Positions 1 to 7,595 of a DNA stretch of 64,000 bases are shown here, piece after piece. A program made the translations under genes and the position numbers. The notes under the pieces are model-generated. The model saw only the letters and a list, made by a program, of their open reading frames with translations. It made no database searches and was not told the DNA's origin. Each line of letters opens with the position of its first letter. Position 1 is the stretch's first letter. Source of the DNA: Methanobrevibacter_A sp964431035 (GTDB lineage Archaea; Methanobacteriota; Methanobacteria; Methanobacteriales; Methanobacteriaceae); the NCBI GenBank assembly GCA_964431035.1, contig CAYSIF010000003.1:22163-86162 (forward strand), given 5' to 3'.

Positions 1-1
1 A

Positions 2-658
2 TTTGAAGGAGACATATTAACAAATCTTGAAGATAAATACGTTAAAATAATAAAAGAATATAAGGATTCAACAAAAAATATAGATAATCCTGAAGCAAAA
101 AAATGGATAGAAGAATATAAAACACTAAAATTCAACATAATAGAAGACTATATACAAGCTAACAAAATAGACAATTATGATGAAAAAGAATTCCAAAAAG
201 CAATGAATGAACATAAAAAAACATTAAAAATTCTAGATTACTACCAAAAACCAATAAATGAACAACAATTCCACGATGAAACAAATAAATTACCGAAAAG
301 AAACCGTAAAGTACAAGAAAGAATGTACCATATACCTCCATCATATAACTTCAAAGCAGTAGAAAACACAGAATGGAAAGTTAAAGGACTAATGAGCAAT
401 ATTTATAGAAGAATACATCCATTAAAACCATCACCAACAATAATAGCATATGGTGGTGGTGGAACAGGCGGATACCATTACGAATACAAAAGACAGGGAT
501 TAACTAACCGTGAAAGAGCAAGATTACAAACATTTCCAGATAATTACCTATTCAATGGTAAAACAACAGAAATAAGAGCACAAATAGGAGAAGCAGTACC
601 ACCAATAGCAAGTTACTACATAGCAAAAACAGTAGAAGAGATACTAAACAAGTTATAA
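2..658 (+). CDS. C5-cytosine DNA methyltransferase, C-terminal part (cut by window edge)
   Basis: The reading frame is open from base 2, so the gene starts upstream and only the last 218 codons are visible. The protein would methylate cytosine in a short DNA site. The visible part contains a basic target-recognition region and then the conserved C-terminal motifs IX-X of the family: RRIHPLKPSPTIIAYGGGGT near the middle, the ERARLQTFPD helix, and the QIGEAVPP motif shortly before the end. The catalytic Pro-Cys loop and the SAM-binding motifs must lie upstream. A Bsp6I-like restriction endonuclease at 1859 is the natural partner, which would make this the modification half of a type II system. 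Family assignment is secure; the pairing is inferred. Confidence 0.87.
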   Translation, partial: FEGDILTNLEDKYVKIIKEYKDSTKNIDNPEAKKWIEEYKTLKFNIIEDYIQANKIDNYDEKEFQKAMNEHKKTLKILDYYQKPINEQQFHDETNKLPKRNRKVQERMYHIPPSYNFKAVENTEWKVKGLMSNIYRRIHPLKPSPTIIAYGGGGTGGYHYEYKRQGLTNRERARLQTFPDNYLFNGKTTEIRAQIGEAVPPIASYYIAKTVEEILNKL

Positions 659-704
659 AAATTTTAATTAATTTTCAGTGAATATACTAGAGAAAAAGTT
701 ATGG

Positions 705-744
705 GATGAAGATAATTAGATTTAATCTATTATCCTCATCTTTT
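705..744. terminator. Hairpin between convergent genes
   Basis: An imperfect inverted repeat has arms 705-722 and 724-740, about 17 pairs with one mismatch and one bulge, and a one-base loop. TTTT follows on the plus strand. It lies between the methyltransferase (plus) and the minus-strand gene ending at 761, so it could terminate transcription from both sides. Confidence 0.55.
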
Positions 745-760
745 AAAATTAAAATATTGC

Positions 761-1291
761 TTATAAAGCAGTACCTTGGCTATTATATATTGTGGTTACA
801 ATTTTAGCCTCATCATTTAAACCTACAGTTCCAGTTTTGTATTCAAAACTGAAATCTGCGTCACATTCAAAATCAGCTTCACCAACATGACTAGTATCTT
901 TGTCCATGTCAAATATTACGAATGGATAAGCACCCATAAATCCAACATAGTCTGGTCCACTATTACCATAATCATATAAAATTTCTAAATCATAGAATTT
1001 GGAAAAACTGTGGCTTATGTTGCTATCATGTAACTTAGTAGCTAAACTGTCAGATAAATAGTATGGTGAACCATCTACAACAATAGCATACTCATATCCA
1101 TCATCATTAGGCAAACTATCAATTGGGTAGAAATGGAATGTACTATCGTTGTGCACTACACTAATTTTTTCTCCAGTACTTTCAGAACTACTATCGTCTC
1201 CAAATAACCACGCACTAGCTGAACCAATGGTAGCGATGAGAATTAAACTTAAACCTAAAATTATTAAAATATTTTTTTTATTAGAAATAAT
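761..1291 (-). CDS. Hypothetical N-terminally membrane-anchored or secreted protein, unusual start
   Basis: No family is recognised. The frame encodes a hydrophobic N-terminal segment (NILIILGLSLILIATIGSAS) followed by an acidic extracellular-type domain of about 130 residues rich in Asp, Tyr and Ser. The first standard start codon in frame is GTG at 1156, but that would remove the whole membrane segment. A strong GGAGG (1298-1302 region) sits just upstream of in-frame ATT codons at 1289-1291 and 1286-1288. I therefore place the start at an ATT codon. The alternative is a TTG just after GGAGG followed by a frameshift. The upstream minus-strand gene ends at 1306, so the two form an operon. The start is uncertain; the frame itself is convincing. 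Confidence 0.55.
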   Translation of the reverse strand: MISNKKNILIILGLSLILIATIGSASAWLFGDDSSSESTGEKISVVHNDSTFHFYPIDSLPNDDGYEYAIVVDGSPYYLSDSLATKLHDSNISHSFSKFYDLEILYDYGNSGPDYVGFMGAYPFVIFDMDKDTSHVGEADFECDADFSFEYKTGTVGLNDEAKIVTTIYNSQGTAL

Positions 1292-1305
1292 ATCAAACCT
1301 CCATA

Positions 1306-1680
1306 CTAAATTATTGCAAATATAACAGTTATAACAATTATTAATACAATTAATACAATTGCTCCTGCATCAAACAACTTTTCATTTTTACTACTTTTAA
1401 CTACGGATCTCCAAATCAAACGAACCACTAAAGGGAATATGATTGCTCCCCAAATAGGATTCATATGTAACATTCCTGCAACAAAAAAACCAATAGTTAT
1501 CATGAATATATAGAAAAAGAATTGTACACAACCTTCACCGCCCTCACTTCTGTCTGTTGCAACACTGTCAAAGTCAGGTTTATAATCTCCAGTCAAAGCT
1601 ACCCCACAATGAGGGCACTTATCAGGGACATGGTCACGTATTTCTTTTCCACAATTTTTGCATCGCCAAATAGATGCCAT
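1306..1680 (-). CDS. Zinc-ribbon membrane protein
   Basis: A 124-residue protein. The N-terminus has a zinc ribbon, CKNCGK followed about 14 residues later by CPHCG. An acidic linker comes next, then two or three hydrophobic segments (about residues 55-75, 77-95 and 105-124) that should anchor it in the membrane. The start is ATG at 1680, because GGAGG lies about 10 bases upstream; an in-frame GTG at 1689 is too close to that GGAGG. It is the first gene of a two-gene minus-strand operon with the secreted protein ending at 761. Such zinc-ribbon membrane proteins are common in methanogens but their function is unknown. Confidence 0.75.
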   Translation of the reverse strand: MASIWRCKNCGKEIRDHVPDKCPHCGVALTGDYKPDFDSVATDRSEGGEGCVQFFFYIFMITIGFFVAGMLHMNPIWGAIIFPLVVRLIWRSVVKSSKNEKLFDAGAIVLIVLIIVITVIFAII

Positions 1681-1858
1681 AAATATCACACCTCCAATGT
1701 ATGAGTTAGTTACTATGTTTATATTATTATTTTTTTAAGTATAATAATATTCATATTACCAATTTTCATAAAATCAGATTTAAAATATAGAACATTAATT
1801 TTATGAAAGTTTAGTATTCTTAAAAGATATATCTTATTAATTATAATAAATATTCTTC

Positions 1859-2437
1859 ATGATAACAGAAGAACAAACACTTATAATTGATAATGAAGTA
1901 ATAAGGGCGGAAATAGACAGATATACTGAAGAGGATAAGGAAAGCATAATAGAAATTTATGATGCTTGGAGAACATTATCTGTAAATTTAAACAATTTAG
2001 GATGTAGGAAGCCTAATTTTCCAGAAATAAGTGAAATTATCTTTTGTTTTGTTTATGATTGTTGGAGGACAAATAATTTGTCTTCAGGCACGCATACTAG
2101 TTTTGATTGTTATAATCCTAAAACAAATAAAACTATTCAAATCAAAGCAACAAGTATATCAAATGATTTAACTTCTTTTGGACCTAAGTCAGTATGGGAG
2201 GAATTATACTTTTTGGATTTCTATAATGAAGATGAAAATGGGAATGCTAATTATAACGGAGATTTTAAAGTATATTTAATACCAAATGATGAAGTTTACA
2301 ATCATAAAATGAATAAGAATCAAACTTTTGTTGATCAACAAAAAGAAGGTAGACGTCCGAGATTTGGAATTAAAAAGGAACTTATTACTCCATTAGGTTT
2401 AAAACCTATTGGTGAATTTAATATTTATAATTTATAA
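1859..2437 (+). CDS. Type II restriction endonuclease, Bsp6I-like
   Basis: A 192-residue protein that resembles the Bsp6I family of type II endonucleases, whose founding member cuts GC^NGC. Visible features are SEIIFCFVYDCWR near residue 60, TSFDCYNPKTNKTIQIKATS at about 82-101, which fits a PD-(D/E)xK nuclease core (Asp followed by Q-I-K), and DLTSFGPKSVWEELYFLDF. The size fits a small type II enzyme. The cognate methyltransferase is probably the truncated gene ending at 658. The two are separated by two minus-strand genes, an uncommon arrangement. There is no Shine-Dalgarno sequence before ATG 1859. A TATA-like AGATATATCTTA lies about 30 bases upstream, so the mRNA may be leaderless. The family call is from remembered motifs, not a search. 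Confidence 0.68.
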   Translation: MITEEQTLIIDNEVIRAEIDRYTEEDKESIIEIYDAWRTLSVNLNNLGCRKPNFPEISEIIFCFVYDCWRTNNLSSGTHTSFDCYNPKTNKTIQIKATSISNDLTSFGPKSVWEELYFLDFYNEDENGNANYNGDFKVYLIPNDEVYNHKMNKNQTFVDQQKEGRRPRFGIKKELITPLGLKPIGEFNIYNL

Positions 2438-2472
2438 TTTTTTTTAAACACTATTTTTTTCTTAATTTTTTT

Positions 2473-2549
2473 TTATGCGCATAATTTTTTTTAGCTTCCT
2501 ATACATTTTTTGAATTTTTTCACTATTTTTTATGCGCATATACGCATAA
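2473..2549. promoter_or_regulatory. Repeated TTATGCG palindromes upstream of the viral clamp gene
   Basis: Two dyads built from the same half-site lie in the T-rich gap. TTATGCGCATAA is a perfect 12-base palindrome at 2473-2484. TTATGCG (2530-2536) and CGCATAA (2543-2549) form a second inverted repeat around six bases. They are the only GC-containing islands in this stretch. Likely roles are operators for a viral regulator of the early block, or origin iterons. Nothing else is seen in 2438-2650 except T-tracts and a GGAG before the start at 2651. Confidence 0.5.
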
Positions 2550-2650
2550 ATTCTCATTTTTCCTATTTTTTGTAACAAAAATGATATGGAGTTACAAATA
2601 GTATCTTGTAATTTTAATTTTAAAAATTTTTTTTGGAGTTGAGAATTTAA

Positions 2651-3382
2651 TTGTTTAAATCGAAGTTAAAAAATATAAGAGAATTTAAAACGATTGTAAA
2701 TGGAATTTCCCGTTTGGTTGATGAGATTACTATTAAGATTGATAGTGATGGTCTATTTGCAAAAGCAATAGATCGTAGTCATATTTCATTTATAGGTTTA
2801 AAGATTGGAAGGAATTTTTTTGAGGAATATGAAATAGATAAACCTGGCGAATTGTCAATAAATCTTGATGAGTTATTAAATATATTGAATAGGTACAGGG
2901 GAGAAGATATTTTAAATTTGTATTCTGATGATAATATTCTTTCATTGGAATTTGAAGGTGAAGGTAAGAGGAATTTTGAAATTAAACAGGTGGAATCTAA
3001 TTATGCTTCTTCAAGAAGACCAAGTGTAGATTTTAGTATTGTTGATTTGAAGATTCCTTTTAATTTTTTTAAAAATACTATTGGTGATTTGGATTTAGTT
3101 GCGAATAAGTTCCGGTTGAGAATCAATGATTATAAAGTCATTTTTGATTGTAAAGGAACTTTTTCGAATATTAAAAGTGAATTTCATCATAATAGTCCTG
3201 GAATGGGGATTGTTAATGGTAATTTCTATTCATTGAATTTTATTAATAGTTTTTTATGTATTGATAAGGTTTCCAATACTGTACTTTTGTCTACAGGTGA
3301 GGATTTACCATTATTTTTAAAACTCACCAATGATGATGTGATTGTAGATTTTTTGCTGGCTCCACGTTTGGAGTCATCTTAA
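2651..3382 (+). CDS. Provirus-encoded PCNA-like DNA sliding clamp
   Basis: A 243-residue protein with the length and two-domain layout of archaeal PCNA, the ring that tethers DNA polymerase and other replication proteins. Typical features are the N-terminal IVNGISRLVDEITIKIDSDG strand-helix, the SINLDELLNILNRYR segment, and a C-terminal strand ending in DFLLAPRLESS, which resembles the end of PCNA. The start is TTG at 2651, with GGAG about 10 bases upstream; no ATG fits better. It is the first gene of the early block and lies just downstream of the TTATGCG dyads. The sequence appears diverged from cellular PCNA, as expected of a viral copy that could recruit host polymerase. Confidence 0.8.
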   Translation: MFKSKLKNIREFKTIVNGISRLVDEITIKIDSDGLFAKAIDRSHISFIGLKIGRNFFEEYEIDKPGELSINLDELLNILNRYRGEDILNLYSDDNILSLEFEGEGKRNFEIKQVESNYASSRRPSVDFSIVDLKIPFNFFKNTIGDLDLVANKFRLRINDYKVIFDCKGTFSNIKSEFHHNSPGMGIVNGNFYSLNFINSFLCIDKVSNTVLLSTGEDLPLFLKLTNDDVIVDFLLAPRLESS

Positions 3383-3437
3383 TTTTTTTTAAATAAATTT
3401 GGGAGGAAAACATAACTAAAAAAACTTTTAATTTTTA

Positions 3438-3722
3438 ATGTTTTATCAGATTATTAAGAAGCTTAAAAAAATTTCAGTAAATTATTATTATAATAAGATG
3501 ATTCGTGCAGGTGATTATCAGATAAGAAAATCTAAGGTCATTATTAATCCTGATTCTAATAATGAAAAGGTTTTCTTTGATATTGATGGTATTATGGTTT
3601 TTAAAAGAGGATTTTTAATACTTCACAGTAGTACGAATAGTAAAACAGACAGTACAACAGTAGATTTGTTGGATATTGAAGGTATTGAAATAATACCTCA
3701 AAATAAGGGTGTGAGAAAATGA
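3438..3722 (+). CDS. Small basic hypothetical protein
   Basis: A 94-residue protein with no recognised family. The first 25 residues are strongly basic with Tyr and Lys (KKLKKISVNYYYNKMIR). The rest looks like a beta-rich domain with DIDGIMVFKRGFLIL and a closing acidic strand. The stop overlaps the ATG of the next small gene (ATGA at 3719-3722), so translation is probably coupled. It lies in the provirus early block between the clamp and the TFIIB-like cyclin gene. Confidence 0.6.
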   Translation: MFYQIIKKLKKISVNYYYNKMIRAGDYQIRKSKVIINPDSNNEKVFFDIDGIMVFKRGFLILHSSTNSKTDSTTVDLLDIEGIEIIPQNKGVRK

Positions 3723-3856
3723 ACTTACTCTATCCTTTATTTTTCTTTTTTGGTTATATTTGTGACTTCATTATACTAAATATTGTAGCATACTATTATG
3801 TGCAATATAGGAATAGGAAATATAAACAAATTCGGGGTGTAGACTATGGTAAATAA
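3719..3856 (+). CDS. 45-residue single-pass membrane protein
   Basis: A short gene coupled on both sides. Its ATG overlaps the preceding stop (ATGA), and its end overlaps the start of the next gene at 3846. The product begins MNLLYPLFFFFGYICDFIIL, one long hydrophobic segment, followed by a Tyr- and Arg-rich tail. No family is recognised. Overlap at both ends is the main evidence that it is real. Confidence 0.5.
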   Translation: MNLLYPLFFFFGYICDFIILNIVAYYYVQYRNRKYKQIRGVDYGK

Positions 3857-4178
3857 TGACTCCTGGAGATTAAAACAGAAATTACGTCTGGGAAATATTA
3901 TAAGTACAAGACTTAATCTAGGTTATGAGGATAAAAATGCGGTAAAGTTTATGATTAAAACAATAAACTTCAAACATCTGCACAGACGTGCAGGTAATGA
4001 AACTATAATAGCTGCTTTATGTTATTATTGTATGAAAACCCGTAAAACAAATCTTTCTTTAGAATCCTATCCGATATTTGAAGAATATGGTTTGGATTAT
4101 AAGGTTTATAGTACAATTGTAACCCATTTGGCAAATTATTATCAAAAAAGAATGTTGCAAAAATATGTTAATTTTTAA
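3846..4178 (+). CDS. TFIIB-like cyclin-fold protein
   Basis: A 110-residue, all-helical protein resembling a single cyclin repeat of archaeal TFB. Hydrophobic spacing matches: an N-terminal helix (RLGNIISTRLNLG), then AGNETIIAALCYYCMKTRK, which is the counterpart of the 'vaaAaiYiAcR' helix of TFB, and a last helix TIVTHLANYYQKRM. A full TFB has a zinc ribbon, a B-finger and two such repeats in one chain; here only one repeat is present. The next gene, 67 bases downstream, encodes a TFIIB-type zinc ribbon on its own. The two may act together to redirect transcription or inhibit host TFB. The fold call rests on pattern recognition only. Confidence 0.5.
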   Translation: MVNNDSWRLKQKLRLGNIISTRLNLGYEDKNAVKFMIKTINFKHLHRRAGNETIIAALCYYCMKTRKTNLSLESYPIFEEYGLDYKVYSTIVTHLANYYQKRMLQKYVNF

Positions 4179-4244
4179 TAAAATCCACGTGCGACAAGGT
4201 ACTACTATTATAATGAGGGCAATTTTATTGAGAAATTTTTTTTT

Positions 4245-4469
4245 ATGGAAGATTGTGTTTTAGATTTAATGAATAATATAAGAATAGAGGACATTTTCAG
4301 AGATTTTAGTGAAGATTTGAAATGTCCTGAATGTAACTCAACAGAAACAGTAACAGTTAAAGGAGAATTAATCTGTAAAGAATGTGGTCTGGTATTATCC
4401 GGACCATGTGAATATGTAGGGGGTAAAAAAATAAATTTACCCTATGGCTTGAACTTTTCAATAGAATAA
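4245..4469 (+). CDS. Stand-alone TFIIB-type zinc ribbon protein
   Basis: A 74-residue protein. A helical acidic N-terminus of about 25 residues precedes LKCPECNST...ELICKECGLVLSG, a classic TFIIB zinc ribbon (C-x2-C-x15-17-C-x2-C, ending GLVL), which in TFB contacts RNA polymerase. The cyclin repeats that should follow are missing; a single cyclin-like repeat is encoded in the preceding gene. The short C-terminus ends in NLPYGLNFSIE. No clear ribosome binding site is seen, only a T-tract before ATG 4245. It may be a viral transcription regulator that docks on RNA polymerase. Confidence 0.7.
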   Translation: MEDCVLDLMNNIRIEDIFRDFSEDLKCPECNSTETVTVKGELICKECGLVLSGPCEYVGGKKINLPYGLNFSIE

Positions 4470-4502
4470 AAAAATGAATATTATTTTTTTAGGAGGTAAT
4501 TT

Positions 4503-4727
4503 ATGGATAAGGCAAACTTAACAACATATATTAATGGAGTTTTACTCGCATTTTTCACATATGCAGGTATTAGTCAAACAACAGGTGATATTATAGTACA
4601 AATAATAGCACCAATAGTATCAATACTCTTAGCATATGGAATGTCATATGTAAATGAAAAATATCCATCTTCTCTTGTAACAAGTGTTAATACTTGTCAA
4701 TGCGAAGGAGAATGTGATGACATCTAA
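4503..4727 (+). CDS. Holin-like small membrane protein
   Basis: A 74-residue protein with a short charged N-terminus and two hydrophobic segments (about residues 10-28 and 30-48), typical of phage holins that permeabilise the membrane for the lytic enzyme. The C-terminus is hydrophilic and Cys-rich (CQCEGECDD). A strong AGGAGGT lies seven bases before the ATG. The next gene starts inside its last codons. The pseudomurein lytic enzyme of this provirus is far away at 41588, so the holin role rests only on size and topology. Small membrane proteins of other function remain possible. Confidence 0.5.
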   Translation: MDKANLTTYINGVLLAFFTYAGISQTTGDIIVQIIAPIVSILLAYGMSYVNEKYPSSLVTSVNTCQCEGECDDI

Positions 4728-5211
4728 AGTTCTACATGATGGATGGTCAAAAGAAAAACATTTAAAAATTGGAACTGAAATCTATAATGCTGTAGAATAT
4801 GGTAAAATACTGTGGACATGCGGTTTTATCAAAACATCAATAAGCAGCGCACTTTTTGTAATAGGTTTCACACTAATTTTCAATGGTTTAACAAACCATC
4901 CTTTATTTTCTTCCTGGAGTGAATCAGCAATATTTTTTGGAATAATAGCAGTATTATCAGCTCTTATAGTTATTTATCTTATTGATAAAAAAAGAGAAAT
5001 AATGAAAAAAGAAGAATTTGGAAGAGAATATGAAATAATAGAAGATAGAATAAAACAATCAAGAATAAAACAAAATGAAGAACTCGAAACATTAATTAAC
5101 CAAATAGCAGAAGAACGTATACAGGAAGCAATATACAAACATCTGCTAGAAATGAACACAATACCTGATGAAGCTGATTTAACTGACTGGAGAAAAGACT
5201 TATATGACTAA
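4717..5211 (+). CDS. Membrane protein with two hydrophobic segments and coiled-coil tail
   Basis: A 164-residue protein. The start is ATG at 4717, with GAAGGAG directly upstream and an 11-base overlap with the holin-like gene; an in-frame upstream start at 4684 has no such signal. Two hydrophobic segments occupy roughly residues 42-60 and 70-90 (SAIFFGIIAVLSALIVIYLI). A long highly charged helical region rich in Glu, Lys and Arg follows and probably forms a coiled coil. The end overlaps the next start by eight bases. No family is recognised. Its place beside the holin-like gene suggests a lysis or membrane role, which is a guess. Confidence 0.6.
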   Translation: MTSKVLHDGWSKEKHLKIGTEIYNAVEYGKILWTCGFIKTSISSALFVIGFTLIFNGLTNHPLFSSWSESAIFFGIIAVLSALIVIYLIDKKREIMKKEEFGREYEIIEDRIKQSRIKQNEELETLINQIAEERIQEAIYKHLLEMNTIPDEADLTDWRKDLYD

Positions 5212-5767
5212 AGATATTCAAATCCAAACAATCAGCATAACAGATATAAGTCCATCAAACAACAATCCTCGAGAAATAGATTCTGAAGGAGTAGAAATAC
5301 TGGAAAAAAGCATAAAAAACTTTGGATTAGTAGAACCAATACTCATAAACTTAAAAAACAATAAAAATAGAATAATATCTGGCCACCAAAGATATGACAT
5401 ACTGTTAAATGAATATATAGATAAAAAACTGGCAGATGATAAATTATATTTAATATCCTTTGGAGATATTGGATGGGTATTCAAAGATACAGAACTAAAA
5501 CTTGAAGAAAATGATGAAACACAACTATCATTAATGTTAAACAACCATCAGGGAAAATATATAAAATCCCAACTAAAAGACACACTAAAAAAACTAGAAC
5601 TAAAAACATCAGACTTAAGCTTAACGGGATTTAAAAAAGTAGAATTAGAAAAACTCAAAACAAAACCAAAAATACCGGAACCAAAAACACCAAAACCAAA
5701 AAAGGAAGAAAAAACCTTTAAACAGATAGTAACATGCCCCGATTGCGGAAACAAATTCGAAGCATAA
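5204..5767 (+). CDS. ParB-like nuclease-domain protein with C-terminal zinc motif
   Basis: A 187-residue protein. The N-terminal half is a ParB/Srx-type domain: ISPSNNNPREI, then LEKSIKNFGLVEPILIN, then the signature IISGHQRYDIL near residue 65. Phage members of this family often sit just before the terminase, as here. The middle has a Pro-Lys repeat linker (KPKIPEPKTPKPKK), and the end carries a CPDCGNKF half zinc motif. It overlaps the preceding gene by eight bases. It may bind or nick viral DNA during packaging or replication; the exact role is not established. Confidence 0.72.
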   Translation: MTKDIQIQTISITDISPSNNNPREIDSEGVEILEKSIKNFGLVEPILINLKNNKNRIISGHQRYDILLNEYIDKKLADDKLYLISFGDIGWVFKDTELKLEENDETQLSLMLNNHQGKYIKSQLKDTLKKLELKTSDLSLTGFKKVELEKLKTKPKIPEPKTPKPKKEEKTFKQIVTCPDCGNKFEA

Positions 5768-5784
5768 AATAAAAAAAGATTTCT

Positions 5785-6198
5785 ATGTCAAGAAAATTCT
5801 GTAAAAAAATATGTGATGAGATAATAGTTAACTACAGTAATGGAATGCCACTAAAATATGCCTGCGAACTTGCAGGAGTGCATCCTACCACAGTTACAAA
5901 ATGGAAGAAAAAAGGAGAAGAAGATGAAAACAGCAAATTCCATCAATTCTACTTGGATATGAAAAAAGCAAAAGCAAACTACATTATCTACCACTTAAAC
6001 TTCCTAAACAAAAGTAAAAGTGACTCAACACATAAATATTTATTATCAATAGCAGATCCAGAATATTTCTCACCATCAAGCAAAATAGAACACTCTGGAG
6101 ATGTAAAAGTCAAAGAAAACATAGAAATAGACACAAAACTTCTAAACGAAATAATAGCAGATAAAAAAAGACAATACGGAGATATAACTGATAATTGA
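5785..6198 (+). CDS. Terminase small subunit
   Basis: A 137-residue protein with an N-terminal helix-turn-helix (AGVHPTTVTKWKKKG at about 34-48), the DNA-recognition fold of small terminase subunits, which bind the packaging site and regulate the large subunit. The central region is a helical, oligomerisation-type segment. The end overlaps the TTG start of the large subunit by four bases. There is no Shine-Dalgarno sequence before ATG 5785. Position directly before the large terminase makes the call firm. Confidence 0.82.
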   Translation: MSRKFCKKICDEIIVNYSNGMPLKYACELAGVHPTTVTKWKKKGEEDENSKFHQFYLDMKKAKANYIIYHLNFLNKSKSDSTHKYLLSIADPEYFSPSSKIEHSGDVKVKENIEIDTKLLNEIIADKKRQYGDITDN

Positions 6199-7586
6199 AT
6201 GAAGAAGAACTACTAAAAAAAGATCTAAACTATATAAGAACAGATTTATACTCCTTCTACCGTTATTATGTTGCAAGAAGTTTTAAAGAAAATATAAGTG
6301 CTCCACATATAGAAAAACTAAGCACAAGTCTAATGGAATTGTATAGGGGGGATTATAAACGTCTTTGTGTAGCAATGCCACCACGACACAGTAAATCTTC
6401 AATGATAACCGAAGCATTCCCTCTATGGTTAATATTCCACAACCCAAGTTTAAATATACTAATAGTAAGTAATTCCTCAGGACTATCGGAAAAATTTGGA
6501 ATAGCATTACGGGAACTGGTAAAAAAGTTCGGGCATGAATTTAACGTATACTTATCAGATGTAAAATCATCAAGCACATACTTAATGTTTAATAACAGTG
6601 AAAAAAACCTATACTATGGAAGCATAAGGCTTGTTGGTGCAGGAGGAAGTATAACAGGTCAGGATGTAGACTATCTAATAATCGATGACCCCTACGAAGG
6701 ATTCAACGATATCACCCCTGGACTACTTGAAAAGAAGATTAACTGGTTTAAAACCATTATTGAACAACGTATAGAACCTCATTCACGATTGGTAATTCTC
6801 CATACACGGTGGCACAGTGATGATCTTCAGGGATACTTAAAAGAAAATGAACCGGAAGACTACAAATTCATAACATTTCCGGCAATACTTCCAAACGGAC
6901 AACCACTATGGCCAGAAAGATATACAATAGGGGATTTAGAAAAGAAGCGTGAAAGCTTAGGAATAAGACTATTCAACAGTATATTCCAACAACAGCCCAT
7001 AGATAACAACACTAACTTCTTCAATCTAAAAAATATCCAATGGAACAAAATTAAAGAATATGAAACATCATACTCCTGTAGAGCATGGGATACAGCATCA
7101 AGTACAAATTCCACAAATGGGGATTATACAGTAGGTGTTAAAATGCAACTGACAAAAGAGGGAAAATACATAATAACAGATATAATTAGAGGAAAATTCG
7201 GAAACAAAACAAAAGATATAATATTTGATGCTGCACATAATGATGGAGTAAACAATACGATAGTAATAGAAACTGGAGTAGCAGCTGCTGGAAAATTTCT
7301 ATATGATGAGTGGGTTACACAACTTCCAGGTTTCTTCGTAGAACAGGCCAAACCACTATCAAGTAAAGTAGACAGAGCCACACCCTTTAAAAATGCAGTT
7401 CTTGATGGAAAAATAGGAATAAATATAGAAAATGATGACTTAAGAGAAGATGTAATACAAGAATTTAAAGCATTTCCTGATGGACGTCATGATGATATTG
7501 TGGATGCTTGTGCTCATGCTTATAATTATTTATCACAGTATGATGGTGGATTTGGACTGGATTTTGCAAGAATAAAAATAAGATAA
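6195..7586 (+). CDS. terL: Terminase large subunit (packaging ATPase and nuclease)
   Basis: A 463-residue packaging motor. The ATPase domain has a Walker A-like MPPRHSKSS at about 61-69 and a Walker B DYLIIDDP at about 159-166, with the coupling motif near LHTRWH (203-208). The C-terminal RNase H-like nuclease has its acidic residues in CRAWDTAS (about 295-302), VIETG and DGRHDDIVDA near 435. Start codon TTG at 6195 overlaps the stop of the small subunit; a nearby ATG is out of frame. Length and motif order match phage TerL. It would cut concatemeric DNA and pump it into the prohead through the portal encoded next. Confidence 0.93.
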   Translation: MNEEELLKKDLNYIRTDLYSFYRYYVARSFKENISAPHIEKLSTSLMELYRGDYKRLCVAMPPRHSKSSMITEAFPLWLIFHNPSLNILIVSNSSGLSEKFGIALRELVKKFGHEFNVYLSDVKSSSTYLMFNNSEKNLYYGSIRLVGAGGSITGQDVDYLIIDDPYEGFNDITPGLLEKKINWFKTIIEQRIEPHSRLVILHTRWHSDDLQGYLKENEPEDYKFITFPAILPNGQPLWPERYTIGDLEKKRESLGIRLFNSIFQQQPIDNNTNFFNLKNIQWNKIKEYETSYSCRAWDTASSTNSTNGDYTVGVKMQLTKEGKYIITDIIRGKFGNKTKDIIFDAAHNDGVNNTIVIETGVAAAGKFLYDEWVTQLPGFFVEQAKPLSSKVDRATPFKNAVLDGKIGINIENDDLREDVIQEFKAFPDGRHDDIVDACAHAYNYLSQYDGGFGLDFARIKIR

Positions 7587-7595
7587 TTTCTTTCT

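Noticed and set aside
3846..4469. One TFB gene broken by a frameshift
   Set aside because: The cyclin-like part comes before the zinc ribbon, the reverse of TFB order, so a simple frameshift cannot produce this arrangement.
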